20,735 bases of DNA from CBDUEV01 sp965366365 (GCA_965366365.1 CBDUEV010000047.1:1-20735); one strand, 5' to 3'. Shown: positions 7,936 through 15,345, counted from the stretch's first letter. The notes: a model not told the origin generated them from the letters alone. Program-made: numbers and translations.

Positions 7936-8409
7936 TCAACCGGGTCGTGCTACGTCGAGGTGACCCTGCGACTCCAGGAGCGTCCGGATCGTGGTCGCCG
8001 CAACCTCGGCTGCCCTGGAGACCGCCGCCGAGATCCCTTCGCCCAGGTCGAACGTTGCGCCCTCGATTCCGACCAACGTCAAACGCCCGGGCAGCATCTC
8101 CAGTGCTCGTCCGATTTCGAGTCCCTCCATGGGGCCAAGCCCGTGCGAAGAGTGCACCGTCCCGGTGGGAAGGGTGCTCTCGAGTAGCTCGCGGACCATC
8201 ACCGTTCCCGCTGGAGCGCCGGTGGTCACCGCGTCGACGAGGATGACCCAGTCCATGCCGGCCCAGGCGGCGATGAGATCGGCAGGGTCACCTCCGGAGA
8301 GCAACACGGGGGCCTCATCACTGAGTCGTTCGGCCACGATCAGGCCGGCGGCATCGTCAGCGCGAGCGCGGTTCCCTACACCGATCACGAGGGGTCGGAG
8401 CGGCGTCAT
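7936..8409 (-). CDS. [NiFe]-hydrogenase maturation endopeptidase (HycI/HyaD/HoxW family)
   Basis: A 157-residue protease that removes the C-terminal tail of the large subunit after nickel insertion. The N-terminal signature G10-V-G-N13-RARADD (D18, D19) matches the G-x-G-N-4x-DD pattern of cytosolic hydrogenase proteases. The other likely nickel-contacting residues are D59 in ILVDA and H89 in SSHGLG. The length is normal for the family. Its ATG overlaps the large-subunit stop in an ATGA (8406-8409), which suggests translational coupling, and makes it the last gene of the hydrogenase operon. Its substrate is almost certainly the adjacent large subunit. No hypA-F maturation genes are in the window, so these must lie elsewhere. 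Confidence 0.9.
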   Translation of the reverse strand: MTPLRPLVIGVGNRARADDAAGLIVAERLSDEAPVLLSGGDPADLIAAWAGMDWVILVDAVTTGAPAGTVMVRELLESTLPTGTVHSSHGLGPMEGLEIGRALEMLPGRLTLVGIEGATFDLGEGISAAVSRAAEVAATTIRTLLESQGHLDVARPG

Positions 8410-9707
8410 CGACGATCGAGTGTCAGCTTGAGGAAGTGCGTGGCACAGGAGATGCAGGGGTCGTAGTTCCTGATCGACTGTTCGAGCCGTCTCTGAATGA
8501 CGTCGTCGTCCTGATCCAGGATGCCGCCGAGCAGCTGGCGAAGATCGGCTTCGATCTGGAGCTGGTTCTGGGAGGTGGGCGGCACGATCTGGGCATCGGC
8601 GATGAGTCCATCGGCCTCGATTCGATAGCGGTGATAGAGCAAGCCGCGGGGGGCTTCGGAGGCGCCGTGGCCCTCGGCGTTGCGCGCAGGCGCCTCATAG
8701 TACGGACGGTCGGGGGGCTGGTAGGCGGCCAGGAGGTCGAGCGACGAGGCGGCGGCATGCACCATCTCCAGGCTGCGAACAAGAATAGTGCGGAACGGGT
8801 TCAGCAACGGTGGGGTCACGCGGTGAAGGAGAGCGGCCTCACGGGCGGCGGGATGAAGCTGTTCGAAACTCACATTGAATCGAGCAAGCGGGCCCACGTG
8901 GTACGCGGCACGGGAGCGAACGCGGGCGACGAGCGCGTTCGACCACTCGATATGACTCTCCTCGAAGACCTCGTTCCACTCCTCGACAGGAACATCGATT
9001 CCTTTCGTCGAGCGGATCCGACCGTCGATGATGGCGTATTCGTCCGGCTCGTGCAGGGCAACGAACTCGTAATCGGGCTCCAGGGCCGGGTACTCGAAAC
9101 CTGCCACCCATTCGACGGTCGCCAGAGCGTCGTCGAGCGCCTGTTCGAGGAGTGGCACGAGGTCCGCCAGTTCCGCCCGCGTCGGAGTCTTCCAGAAGCC
9201 ACCGAGGCGCGGGTTGATCGGGTGGATCTCCCTCCCGCCCAGGAGAGCCATCACCTGGTTCCCGATCTTCTTGAGCCGTAGACCCCGCTTGACGATTTCT
9301 GGAGCGTCCTGGGCGAGCTCGACTCCGCCGTGGTAGCCGAGAAAGTCGGGAGCGTGGAGCAGGTACACATGGAGAGCGTGGCTCTCGATCCATTCGCCGT
9401 AGTACAGGAGGCGTCTGAGGTCCCGAATCGATTCCCCGACATCGAGATCCAGGGCAGCCTCCATGGCGTTGGCCGATGAGGTCTGATAGGCCACCGGACA
9501 GATCCCACAGATGCGCGCGGTGATATCGGTGACCTCCTCGATCCTTCTGCCCCGCAGGAAGGCCTCGAAGAACCGCGGAGACTCGAAGATGCGAAACTTG
9601 AGGTCGATGACCTGGTCGCCCTCGACGACCACGTCGAGCGCCCCTTCCCCCTCGACACGTGTGAGTTCCCTCACGCTGAACGATCTCCGAGTGTCACTCT
9701 TGTGCAT
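8406..9707 (-). CDS. hyhL: [NiFe]-hydrogenase group 3b-type large (alpha) subunit
   Basis: A 433-residue catalytic subunit. The L1 nickel motif is R65-ICGIC-PVAY (C67, C70) and the L2 motif is D416-PCISCATH (C418, C421), giving four Ni-Fe-binding cysteines. The N-terminal RVEGEG carries the conserved glutamate. After H424 a 9-residue tail (FLKLTLDRR) remains and is the expected product of the maturation protease. Short length, lack of a signal peptide and the beta-gamma-delta-alpha gene order place it with cytosolic bidirectional NAD(P)-linked group 3b enzymes, as in Pyrococcus sulfhydrogenase. It should couple H2 and H+ to NAD(P)H. Its ATG overlaps the small-subunit gene by 14 nt. The subgroup call rests on gene order and motifs read by eye, not on a phylogeny. 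Confidence 0.92.
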   Translation of the reverse strand: MHKSDTRRSFSVRELTRVEGEGALDVVVEGDQVIDLKFRIFESPRFFEAFLRGRRIEEVTDITARICGICPVAYQTSSANAMEAALDLDVGESIRDLRRLLYYGEWIESHALHVYLLHAPDFLGYHGGVELAQDAPEIVKRGLRLKKIGNQVMALLGGREIHPINPRLGGFWKTPTRAELADLVPLLEQALDDALATVEWVAGFEYPALEPDYEFVALHEPDEYAIIDGRIRSTKGIDVPVEEWNEVFEESHIEWSNALVARVRSRAAYHVGPLARFNVSFEQLHPAAREAALLHRVTPPLLNPFRTILVRSLEMVHAAASSLDLLAAYQPPDRPYYEAPARNAEGHGASEAPRGLLYHRYRIEADGLIADAQIVPPTSQNQLQIEADLRQLLGGILDQDDDVIQRRLEQSIRNYDPCISCATHFLKLTLDRR

Positions 9708-10467
9708 GCTGGACGCCTGCCTCCAGGAAGTCGGGTGCGTTGGTGTTGAACGTGCGGAGCGCTCGAACGATATCGGGGCGGCTCACACCCAGTTCCCGCC
9801 ACCACGCCGCCAGTGAGTCGACGTTGGCGGTTTCCGCGGGTCCGAAGCAGGCGTAGCAGCCGCGCCGGTAGGCGGGACAGATGGCGCCACATCCGGCCTG
9901 AGTGATCGGCCCCATGCAGGGGAGCCCGTCGGCGACCATGACGCAGGCCGTGCCGCGAGCCTTGCACTCGACACACACCGAGTAGGTGGGAATGACGGGC
10001 TTTCTCCCCGCCAGGAGCGCCTGGATCAACTCGAGCAGTTGGTGTTTGTCGATCGGACAACCCCGCAGTTCGAAGTCCACGGTGACATGGTCCGCAAGGG
10101 CGGTCGATGTCTCGAGCGTACGAATGTAGTCGGGCCTGGCATAGACGATCCGGAGGAAATCATCGACGTGGGCGAGGTTTCGCAAGGCCTGGATGCCGCC
10201 GGCGGTGGCGCACGCGCCGATGGCCACGAGGAATCCGCTCTGGGAGCGGATCCGTTGGATTCGCTCGAGGTCGTCAGGAGTCGTGATGGAGCCTTCCACC
10301 AAGGCCACGTCGTAGGGACCGTCGAGGTGGGCGGTGGTGGCCTCCGGGAAATGAGCAATGCGCACCGCTCCAGCGACGGCCAACAGCTCGTCCTCGAGAT
10401 CGAGAAGGCTCAGTTGGCAACCGTCACAGGAAGCAAACTTGAATACCGCGAGCGTCGGCCTGGTCAT
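9694..10467 (-). CDS. hyhS: [NiFe]-hydrogenase group 3b-type small (delta) subunit
   Basis: A 257-residue iron-sulfur subunit without a Tat signal, so it is cytosolic. The proximal 4Fe-4S cluster ligands are C14 and C17 (SCDGC), C86 (GACATAGG) and C137 (RGCPID). Eight further cysteines at 165, 168, 175, 184, 193, 197, 204 and 207 would hold two more clusters, making an electron wire from the Ni-Fe site to the beta and gamma subunits. Length and cysteine layout match the delta subunits of group 3b/3c hydrogenases. The ATG follows the gamma-subunit stop after a single base, and its 3' end overlaps the large-subunit start. Confidence 0.92.
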   Translation of the reverse strand: MTRPTLAVFKFASCDGCQLSLLDLEDELLAVAGAVRIAHFPEATTAHLDGPYDVALVEGSITTPDDLERIQRIRSQSGFLVAIGACATAGGIQALRNLAHVDDFLRIVYARPDYIRTLETSTALADHVTVDFELRGCPIDKHQLLELIQALLAGRKPVIPTYSVCVECKARGTACVMVADGLPCMGPITQAGCGAICPAYRRGCYACFGPAETANVDSLAAWWRELGVSRPDIVRALRTFNTNAPDFLEAGVQHAQE

Positions 10468-10468
10468 C

Positions 10469-11320
10469 TCAGAGCTCCGCGATCTGATAGAGGCGGCGCA
10501 CGTCTCTCCAGGCGAGCACCGGACCGTCCTTGCACAGGAAGTACCTGCCGAACTGGCAGTGGCCGCAGAGCCCGATCCCGCACTTCATGTTGCGTTCCAT
10601 CGTCAGCCAGATACGGCTCTCGTCGAGGCCACGAGCGCTGAGGTCCGCCCCGACTGCCTTCATCATGACGTCTGGACCACAGACCAGCGCAACGGTCTGT
10701 GAGGGGTCCTCGATCGCCTCATCGAACGACGCGGTGACGAGCCCGATGCGGCCCGACCAGCCCTCATCAGGACGATCGACCGTCAGGAGGAGGCGTAGGA
10801 CGGGGTCGGTATCCCACAGCTCGAGTTCGGAGCCGAACACGAACTCCGAGGGCTCCCTGGCACCGTAGGCGAGCGTGAGCGACCGATACTGGGTGGGCCG
10901 GGCAAGGGCAGTGACCACCGCCGAGCGCAGAGGTGCCAATCCGAGGCCGCCGGCCACGAACAGGACATGGCTGTCGTCCATGCTCTCGATGGGCCACTCC
11001 GAGCCGTACGGCCCCCGCATGGTGACCACGTCACCTGGCGCGAGTGCCAGCAGGGCAGACGTGATGGCACCCGCTCGGCGAATCGTCATCGCCAGCCGAT
11101 CTCCGTCGGCAGGGTCCGAAGAGAAGGAGATGGGCACCTCTCCGAGTCCTGGGAGGCCGACCATGCCGATTTGGGCGGGCCGGAATCGGAAACAGTCTTC
11201 GCCATCGGCCGGTTCGAAGGTGAGGGTGGCGGTGTCATGCGTTGTCAGCCGCAGGTCAACGACGCGGAAAGGCCGCGGCGTCATCGGCCCGCGTCTCTCC
11301 ATTGCCGCCTGATCAAGCAT
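10469..11320 (-). CDS. hyhG: Hydrogenase gamma subunit, FAD/NAD(P)-binding reductase with 2Fe-2S cluster
   Basis: A 283-residue ferredoxin-reductase-like subunit (PyrK/sulfhydrogenase-gamma type). Residues about 15-110 form the FAD barrel, with EVPISFSS (61-68) in place of the usual R-x-Y-S. Residues about 115-230 form the NAD(P) domain with VAGGLGLAPLR (122-132) and CGPDVMMK (214-221). The C-terminal 2Fe-2S ligands are C247, C252, C255 and C263. It passes electrons between the iron-sulfur wire and NAD(P)(H). The start is uncertain: ATG 11320 overlaps the beta stop by 8 nt and has GGGAG upstream, while ATGs at 11302 and 11284 give slightly shorter proteins. The open frame continues to 11686 inside the beta gene and is not real there. 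Confidence 0.9.
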   Translation of the reverse strand: MLDQAAMERRGPMTPRPFRVVDLRLTTHDTATLTFEPADGEDCFRFRPAQIGMVGLPGLGEVPISFSSDPADGDRLAMTIRRAGAITSALLALAPGDVVTMRGPYGSEWPIESMDDSHVLFVAGGLGLAPLRSAVVTALARPTQYRSLTLAYGAREPSEFVFGSELELWDTDPVLRLLLTVDRPDEGWSGRIGLVTASFDEAIEDPSQTVALVCGPDVMMKAVGADLSARGLDESRIWLTMERNMKCGIGLCGHCQFGRYFLCKDGPVLAWRDVRRLYQIAEL

Positions 11321-12419
11321 CGACGTGCTCCCGTAGTAGCCGTGCTTCCTCAGTGAGATCGATCCCGACCGGACACCAGGTGATGCAGCGGCCGCATCCA
11401 ACGCAACCGAAGGTGCCGAACTGGTCGACCCACGACGACAGCTTGTGGGTGAGCCATTGCCGGTAGCGGGAGGCCACGCTCGCTCGCGTCGGTTGGCCGC
11501 CCATGAAGGAGAAGTCGAGGGTGAAGCAGGAGTCCCATCGTCGATCCTCTCCTGAGCCTCCTTCGAGATCGGAGATGGGCTCGGTGCTGACACAGAAGCA
11601 GGTCGGACACACGAGCGTGCAGTTCGTGCAGGCCAGACACCGTTCGGCGATGTGCTCCCAGCGGGGATGGGAAGCGGCATCGCCAAGCATTGAGGGGAGA
11701 TCGGTCGTGTCGAGCGTTTTGGTCAGGGACTTCTTGGCTTCGTGGAGGAGGCGCTCGACGAGAGCCTCCTCGTCGGGTGTCGCCTCCCGCAGATCGAGTG
11801 GGTCGAGGAGCGCCGCGCCCATCTCCGACCCGACGTCCGCCACGAAGAAGTGTCGTTCAGGCGTGCGAACCTCGGTCAGCGCGAGATCGAATTGGGCTCC
11901 GGCGCGCGGACCGGTCCCCATCGAGCCGCAGAAGCAGGTCTCCGATGGGTGCGTACAGTTCACGACGATCACCACTGCGCTCTTGCGGCGGGCCGAATAG
12001 TCGGGATCGACGTATTCGCCACCCAGGAGGACCCGGTCCTGGACCGCCACCGCTGCCAGATCGCATGGTCGTACGCCGATGAAGGCCAGTGGTGCAGCCT
12101 CGGCGATCGTCGTCCGGAAGCCGATCTGGCCGTCCACCACTTCGCTCCTCCACACGGGTCGGCGGGCAGGGAAGAGGTGTTCCTTCATGCTCGAGGGTCC
12201 CACCGCAAAGCCGAAGAACTCGTCGGATCCACTCTCGGACGTGCGGTAGCGTCCGGGGGCTTGGGCGTCGCCTACCCCGCGTGGGAAGTCAGCGATGGTT
12301 GCGACGGGCCGGAGTTGGACAACGCCCCCCTCGAGCACGGGGCCGCGGAGCTCGAAACCCCGCCCGGCCAGATCTGCCATGAGCCGGTCCAGGTCGTCGG
12401 GGGTCAGAAGCCGTGCCAC
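11313..12419 (-). CDS. hyhB: Hydrogenase beta subunit, 4Fe-4S dicluster protein
   Basis: A 368-residue subunit that begins the hydrogenase operon. The C-terminal third has two ferredoxin-type motifs: C261-xx-C264-xx-C267-xxx-C271-P and C339-xx-C342-xx-C345-xxx-C349-P. Additional cysteines at 155, 162, 164, 274 and 276 are typical of this family (anaerobic sulfite reductase A / sulfhydrogenase beta-like) and may bind or stabilise further clusters. In Pyrococcus sulfhydrogenase this subunit is needed for electron transfer and for the sulfur-reducing side activity. The start is GTG at 12419, with GAGGAAAGG just upstream. A TACGGT hexamer at 12445-12450 is a possible -10. Confidence 0.9.
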   Translation of the reverse strand: MARLLTPDDLDRLMADLAGRGFELRGPVLEGGVVQLRPVATIADFPRGVGDAQAPGRYRTSESGSDEFFGFAVGPSSMKEHLFPARRPVWRSEVVDGQIGFRTTIAEAAPLAFIGVRPCDLAAVAVQDRVLLGGEYVDPDYSARRKSAVVIVVNCTHPSETCFCGSMGTGPRAGAQFDLALTEVRTPERHFFVADVGSEMGAALLDPLDLREATPDEEALVERLLHEAKKSLTKTLDTTDLPSMLGDAASHPRWEHIAERCLACTNCTLVCPTCFCVSTEPISDLEGGSGEDRRWDSCFTLDFSFMGGQPTRASVASRYRQWLTHKLSSWVDQFGTFGCVGCGRCITWCPVGIDLTEEARLLREHVDA

Positions 12420-12444
12420 TACCTTTCCTCATCGATCGCTCTTC

Positions 12445-12450
12445 ACCGTA
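12445..12450 (-). promoter_or_regulatory. Candidate -10 box of the hydrogenase operon
   Basis: Read on the minus strand this is TACGGT, a TANNNT match. It would give a leader of roughly 19 nt carrying the GAGGAAAGG ribosome site before the GTG at 12419. No convincing -35 lies 16-19 bp upstream, as expected for a promoter that needs an activator. Confidence 0.35.
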
Positions 12451-12518
12451 CGTCAGCGCGTGAGGGCACCGCCAGTGACCTTCGCCTCAGAACCGAATGG
12501 GCCTTGTTCGTATTCTTG

Positions 12519-12539
12519 GGCGCCGCCGTCATCGGCGCC
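12519..12539. repeat. Perfect 7-bp inverted repeat upstream of the hydrogenase operon
   Basis: GGCGCCG (12519-12525) and CGGCGCC (12533-12539) are perfect inverted arms 7 bp apart. The element directly abuts the DosR-like box at 12540, and lies 100 bp upstream of the hydrogenase start and 99 bp upstream of the divergent hydrolase start. Confidence 0.5.
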
Positions 12540-12553
12540 GGGACCTTCGGCCC
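12540..12553. promoter_or_regulatory. DosR-like imperfect palindrome
   Basis: GGGACCTTCGGCCC matches 11 of 14 positions of the mycobacterial DosR core GGGACTWWAGTCCC; both outer triplets and the central W positions fit. It is about 120 bp upstream of the hydrogenase GTG. The organism has not been shown to have DosR, so this is only a candidate operator. Confidence 0.3.
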
Positions 12554-12575
12554 TAGCTGCGCGATCCCCGCCAGA

Positions 12576-12598
12576 GGTCCCTAGTTCGAGTTGGGTCC
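12576..12598. repeat. Imperfect palindrome between hydrogenase and hydrolase genes
   Basis: A 23-bp element with arms GGTCCCTAGTT and AGTTGGGTCC; 7-8 of 11 arm positions are symmetric, including the GG and CCC blocks. It could be a second operator in the divergent region or a chance feature of GC-rich DNA. Confidence 0.25.
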
Positions 12599-12637
12599 GA
12601 CGACATAAAGTTGACCCATCCTCGGCGGGAGGTGGTA

Positions 12638-13459
12638 ATGACCGGCAGGACATTCCAGGGCAGCGAAGGAGCGATCTTCTATCGCCGCTGGGAGCCGCCG
12701 GCACCCCCTCGCCACATCGTGCTCATCGTGCACGGGTACGCCGAGCATGGAGGCCGCTATCAGCACGTCGCCGAAGCGTTGGGCGAGCACGGCGCCGTCG
12801 TGTACGCCCCGGACCACATCGGCCACGGCCGCTCCGAGGGCCCTCGTGCCCTGATCACCGACTTCGATCACGTCGTCGCAGACCTGGTCACTCTGCTCCA
12901 GCGTGCGATTTCGGAACACCCGCGACTTCCGGTGGTTCTGGTCGGCCATTCCATGGGAGGGTTGCTGGCGGCACGAGTAGGTGAGCGGCGGCCCGACCTC
13001 GTGCAGGGCATCGCCTTCTGTGGAGCTGTCCTGGGGGACTGGGAGTGGGCTCGCAGGGTGCTCGCCATGGACGAGATTCCCGAGACCGAGTTCGATCCCG
13101 GCGCTCTGTCGCGGGATCTGTCGGTTGGGCTCGACTACGCAGCGGACCCCCTCGTCTATCACGGCCAATACCAACGCCCCCTGCTCGAAGCCGAGGTGGT
13201 GGCTCTGGACGCCTTTCAAGGCGAGCGAGAAGCCTTGACCATGCCGATCTTGATGCTGCACGGGTCTCGGGATCCGTTCGTGCCTTTTGAGCGCACCGTG
13301 CAGGCGGTTGACTCGCTCCCGACCGATGATCTCACCGTTCGGATCGTCGAGGGGGGTCGCCACGAGGTCCTCAACGAGCGAAACCGCGATGAGGTGATCG
13401 GCTACCTGGCCGCCTGGATCGAACGGGTCGTGATGCAGTCACCGCCGCCGCCCGGCTGA
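12638..13459 (+). CDS. Alpha/beta hydrolase, monoacylglycerol lipase-like
   Basis: A 273-residue serine hydrolase of the monoacylglycerol lipase/lysophospholipase (Hydrolase_4) family. The oxyanion-hole segment is VHGYAEHGGR (31-40), and DHIGHGRSEG (59-68) is a strong family signature. The nucleophile is S105 in GHSMGG, the acid D212 in SRDPFVP, and the base H242 in GGRHEVLNE. It has no signal peptide, so it probably acts on monoacylglycerols or similar esters in the cytosol or at the inner membrane face. The ATG at 12638 is chosen because GGGAGGTGG lies just upstream; a TTG at 12611 is less likely. It is divergent from the hydrogenase operon. Its stop codon is part of a hairpin that may terminate both convergent genes. 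Confidence 0.9.
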   Translation: MTGRTFQGSEGAIFYRRWEPPAPPRHIVLIVHGYAEHGGRYQHVAEALGEHGAVVYAPDHIGHGRSEGPRALITDFDHVVADLVTLLQRAISEHPRLPVVLVGHSMGGLLAARVGERRPDLVQGIAFCGAVLGDWEWARRVLAMDEIPETEFDPGALSRDLSVGLDYAADPLVYHGQYQRPLLEAEVVALDAFQGEREALTMPILMLHGSRDPFVPFERTVQAVDSLPTDDLTVRIVEGGRHEVLNERNRDEVIGYLAAWIERVVMQSPPPPG

Positions 13460-13479
13460 GACGCACGCCGTTCAGCCGG
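13452..13479. terminator. Candidate bidirectional hairpin between convergent genes
   Basis: CCGGCTGA (13452-13459) and TCAGCCGG (13472-13479) form a perfect 8-bp stem around a 12-nt loop. It covers the hydrolase stop and lies just before the metallopeptidase stop at 13490. No T tract follows on either strand. Confidence 0.4.
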
Positions 13480-13489
13480 CCCGGCGAGG

Positions 13490-13963
13490 TCAGTCGGCTT
13501 CGCCGCCCTTGGCCAGCAGGAAGCCCCGCGCCCGCTCCGTCAGCTCATAGCGGGCTACGAGATCCCAGAACGCCGGGGAGTGTTCGGCGACGACGAGATG
13601 GGCGAGTTCGTGAACGATGACGTAGTCGATCACCCAGGGCGGGAAGGCTGCGACCCGATTCGAGATTCTGATGGTCGCAGTCGACGGTGTACAGGAACCC
13701 CACAGGGTCCGTTGGCGGTCACTCCATCGAATCTCGTTGGGTTGAGGGAGCCCCAGCCGGGTGGCCAAGGCAGCGGCTCGTGACCCGAGATCGATCCCCT
13801 CGGCGCTGTGTCGGCGGGCGATCTTCGCACGCATCACTTCGACCCAGTGCGCCTCCTCGGCCAGGGTCATGTGGCCCGGGATGGCGATTCGGAGGACTTC
13901 CCCCACCATGCTCGCCTGGACGGTCTTCTTCCGGCGGTCAGATCGTACGACTTCGACTTTCAC
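13490..13963 (-). CDS. YgjP-like zinc metallopeptidase (DUF45/M48-type)
   Basis: A 157-residue protein of the YgjP/DUF45 family. The zinc-binding motif is HELAH (H118, E119, H122), followed by H128 in EHSPAFW; the spacing HELAH-5x-H and the trailing FW are characteristic. LWGSCTPSTATIRIS (87-101) is also conserved. These small cytosolic metallopeptidases are thought to trim or process proteins, and some lie beside restriction systems, but none is present here and the substrate is unknown. I prefer the GTG at 13963 over the GTG at 13969 because a TACGGT box lies exactly 6 nt before it, the leaderless layout seen at other genes here. It converges on the hydrolase and diverges from the MFS gene. 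Confidence 0.85.
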   Translation of the reverse strand: MKVEVVRSDRRKKTVQASMVGEVLRIAIPGHMTLAEEAHWVEVMRAKIARRHSAEGIDLGSRAAALATRLGLPQPNEIRWSDRQRTLWGSCTPSTATIRISNRVAAFPPWVIDYVIVHELAHLVVAEHSPAFWDLVARYELTERARGFLLAKGGEAD

Positions 13964-13969
13964 GACCAC

Positions 13970-13975
13970 ACCGTA
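13970..13975 (-). promoter_or_regulatory. Candidate leaderless -10 box TACGGT
   Basis: On the minus strand TACGGT is followed by 6 nt (GTGGTC) and then the GTG at 13963. This fits the TANNNT-N6-start pattern of leaderless actinobacterial genes and is why the 13963 start is chosen. Confidence 0.45.
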
Positions 13976-14030
13976 GCCTGACCGGTCCCGAATCCGGCGC
14001 AGGGGACTAGCTGGTGACCGCCACTCCCGG

Positions 14031-14036
14031 TAGGGT
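14031..14036 (+). promoter_or_regulatory. Candidate leaderless -10 box TAGGGT
   Basis: TAGGGT is followed by 6 nt (CGCGAT) and then the GTG at 14043. There is no Shine-Dalgarno, consistent with a leaderless mRNA. Confidence 0.45.
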
Positions 14037-14042
14037 CGCGAT

Positions 14043-15344
14043 GTGAGCGATTACCAGTCGATCCGAGCCGCTCGGCGGGCGTTCCTCGTCGTGACGGGCC
14101 TGCGATGGTTCCCCGTCGGTTTGCTCATCCCGATCGTCGTCCTCTACATGACCGACCGCGGCCTGAGTCTGGCCGGCGTGGGACTGGCGTGGGCGGTGCA
14201 GGGCGTTCTCGTGATGCTGCTCGAGCTACCCACGGGAGGCTTGGCTGACGCTCTCGGCCGGCGGCCTGTCTTGATTCTGGCGTCCGTCGTACAGCTCGCC
14301 AGCACTGCCGTGTTCCTCCTCGCCCAGAGTCTCGCCGCCTTCATCGTGGCTCTCGGGATCCAAGGTGTCTTCAGGGCGCTGGACTCCGGCCCTCTCGAAG
14401 CCTGGTACGTGGACCGCGCCACCGCCACCGATCCGGACCGGCGGCTCGAGGGCGACCTCTCGGCGGCCGCCGTCGTGGTCTACGTGAGCGTTGCGGTGGC
14501 TTCCCTGCTCGCCGGGCTCGTTGGCAGAATCTCGGACCTCCCGTTCGATCCACTCACTTCCATCGTGATGCTCTCATTCCTGCTCCAGATCGTGGCGCTG
14601 CTCGGAGTACTCCTTCTGGTGCGGGAGACTCGCCCGGCCTCCGGGTGGACGTCGGCGAAAGCAGCGGCGGCCGATGCCCCCAACGTGGTGCGGTCAGCCC
14701 TTCGACTTGCGTGGGGGAAACGCAGTCTCAGGTTGATTCTCGGTGTCGAACTCTTCTGGGGAGCAGGCTTGGTGGCCGTCGAGCTGCTCTGGCAGCCTCG
14801 AACGGTGGAGATCCTCGGAAGTGCAGACGACCCGTTCGTGTTCGGCGTCATGGGTGCAGGCGCCTGGGCTGCCGGTGCCGTCGGTGCGGCCCTCCTCGGC
14901 CCCTTGCTGAAGCTGACCAGGGGGAGCACTCCCTGGGCGGCGGCGATCCTTCGCCTCGTGCAGGGCGCAACCGTGCTGGGTATGGCAGCCGTGGGCGGAC
15001 TGATCGGTTTGATCACCGCATTCGTCGCTTTCTATCTGGTTCACGGGACGGCCAACCCTGCCCATTTCGCGCTTCTCCACCGTCAGACGACCAAGGAGCA
15101 TCGCACCACCATGCTCTCCGCCAACTCACTCGTGGCGCAGGGGAGCGGCCTGGTGGCCAACATCGGCCTGGGTGCCCTGGCGACCAGCGCCGGTATTCGG
15201 CCGGCCCTCGTTGTGGGAGGCCTTCTCCTGGCTGCCGCCGCCCCCCTCTATCTCATGGCCGGCGACGAGCCTCGGCAAGGAGACCTACCCGCCGCCAGTG
15301 GCGGCCCGGGCGGAGCCGTTTCGGGGGACCACACCGGCGCGTGA
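14043..15344 (+). CDS. Major facilitator superfamily transporter
   Basis: A 433-residue, very hydrophobic protein with about 12 predicted membrane segments. The MFS motif A sits in the loop after helix 2, in TGGLADALGRRPVLIL (64-79). The LDSGPLEAWYVDRA segment (about 113-126) resembles the family of small actinobacterial MFS permeases often labelled as drug or multidrug efflux, but the substrate cannot be told from sequence. A polar, glycine-rich tail of about 25 residues ends the protein. The start is GTG at 14043, preceded 6 nt upstream by a TANNNT box. The stop lies 1 bp from that of the convergent sigma factor gene, so there is no room for a separate terminator. Confidence 0.85.
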   Translation: MSDYQSIRAARRAFLVVTGLRWFPVGLLIPIVVLYMTDRGLSLAGVGLAWAVQGVLVMLLELPTGGLADALGRRPVLILASVVQLASTAVFLLAQSLAAFIVALGIQGVFRALDSGPLEAWYVDRATATDPDRRLEGDLSAAAVVVYVSVAVASLLAGLVGRISDLPFDPLTSIVMLSFLLQIVALLGVLLLVRETRPASGWTSAKAAAADAPNVVRSALRLAWGKRSLRLILGVELFWGAGLVAVELLWQPRTVEILGSADDPFVFGVMGAGAWAAGAVGAALLGPLLKLTRGSTPWAAAILRLVQGATVLGMAAVGGLIGLITAFVAFYLVHGTANPAHFALLHRQTTKEHRTTMLSANSLVAQGSGLVANIGLGALATSAGIRPALVVGGLLLAAAAPLYLMAGDEPRQGDLPAASGGPGGAVSGDHTGA

Positions 15345-15345
15345 G

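Noticed and set aside
6843..8246. Plus-strand open frame of 467 codons
   Set aside because: It overlaps the histidine kinase in another frame and runs across the convergent protease gene; the translation is low-complexity and arginine rich.
8436..9281. Plus-strand open frame of 281 codons
   Set aside because: Antisense to the hydrogenase large subunit, which has intact Ni-Fe motifs.
7936..12419. HoxFUYH (group 3d) or membrane-bound (group 1 or 4) hydrogenase
   Set aside because: No HoxF/HoxU diaphorase subunits, no Tat signal on the small subunit, no cytochrome b or complex-I-like membrane subunits; the four-gene beta-gamma-delta-alpha order fits group 3b.
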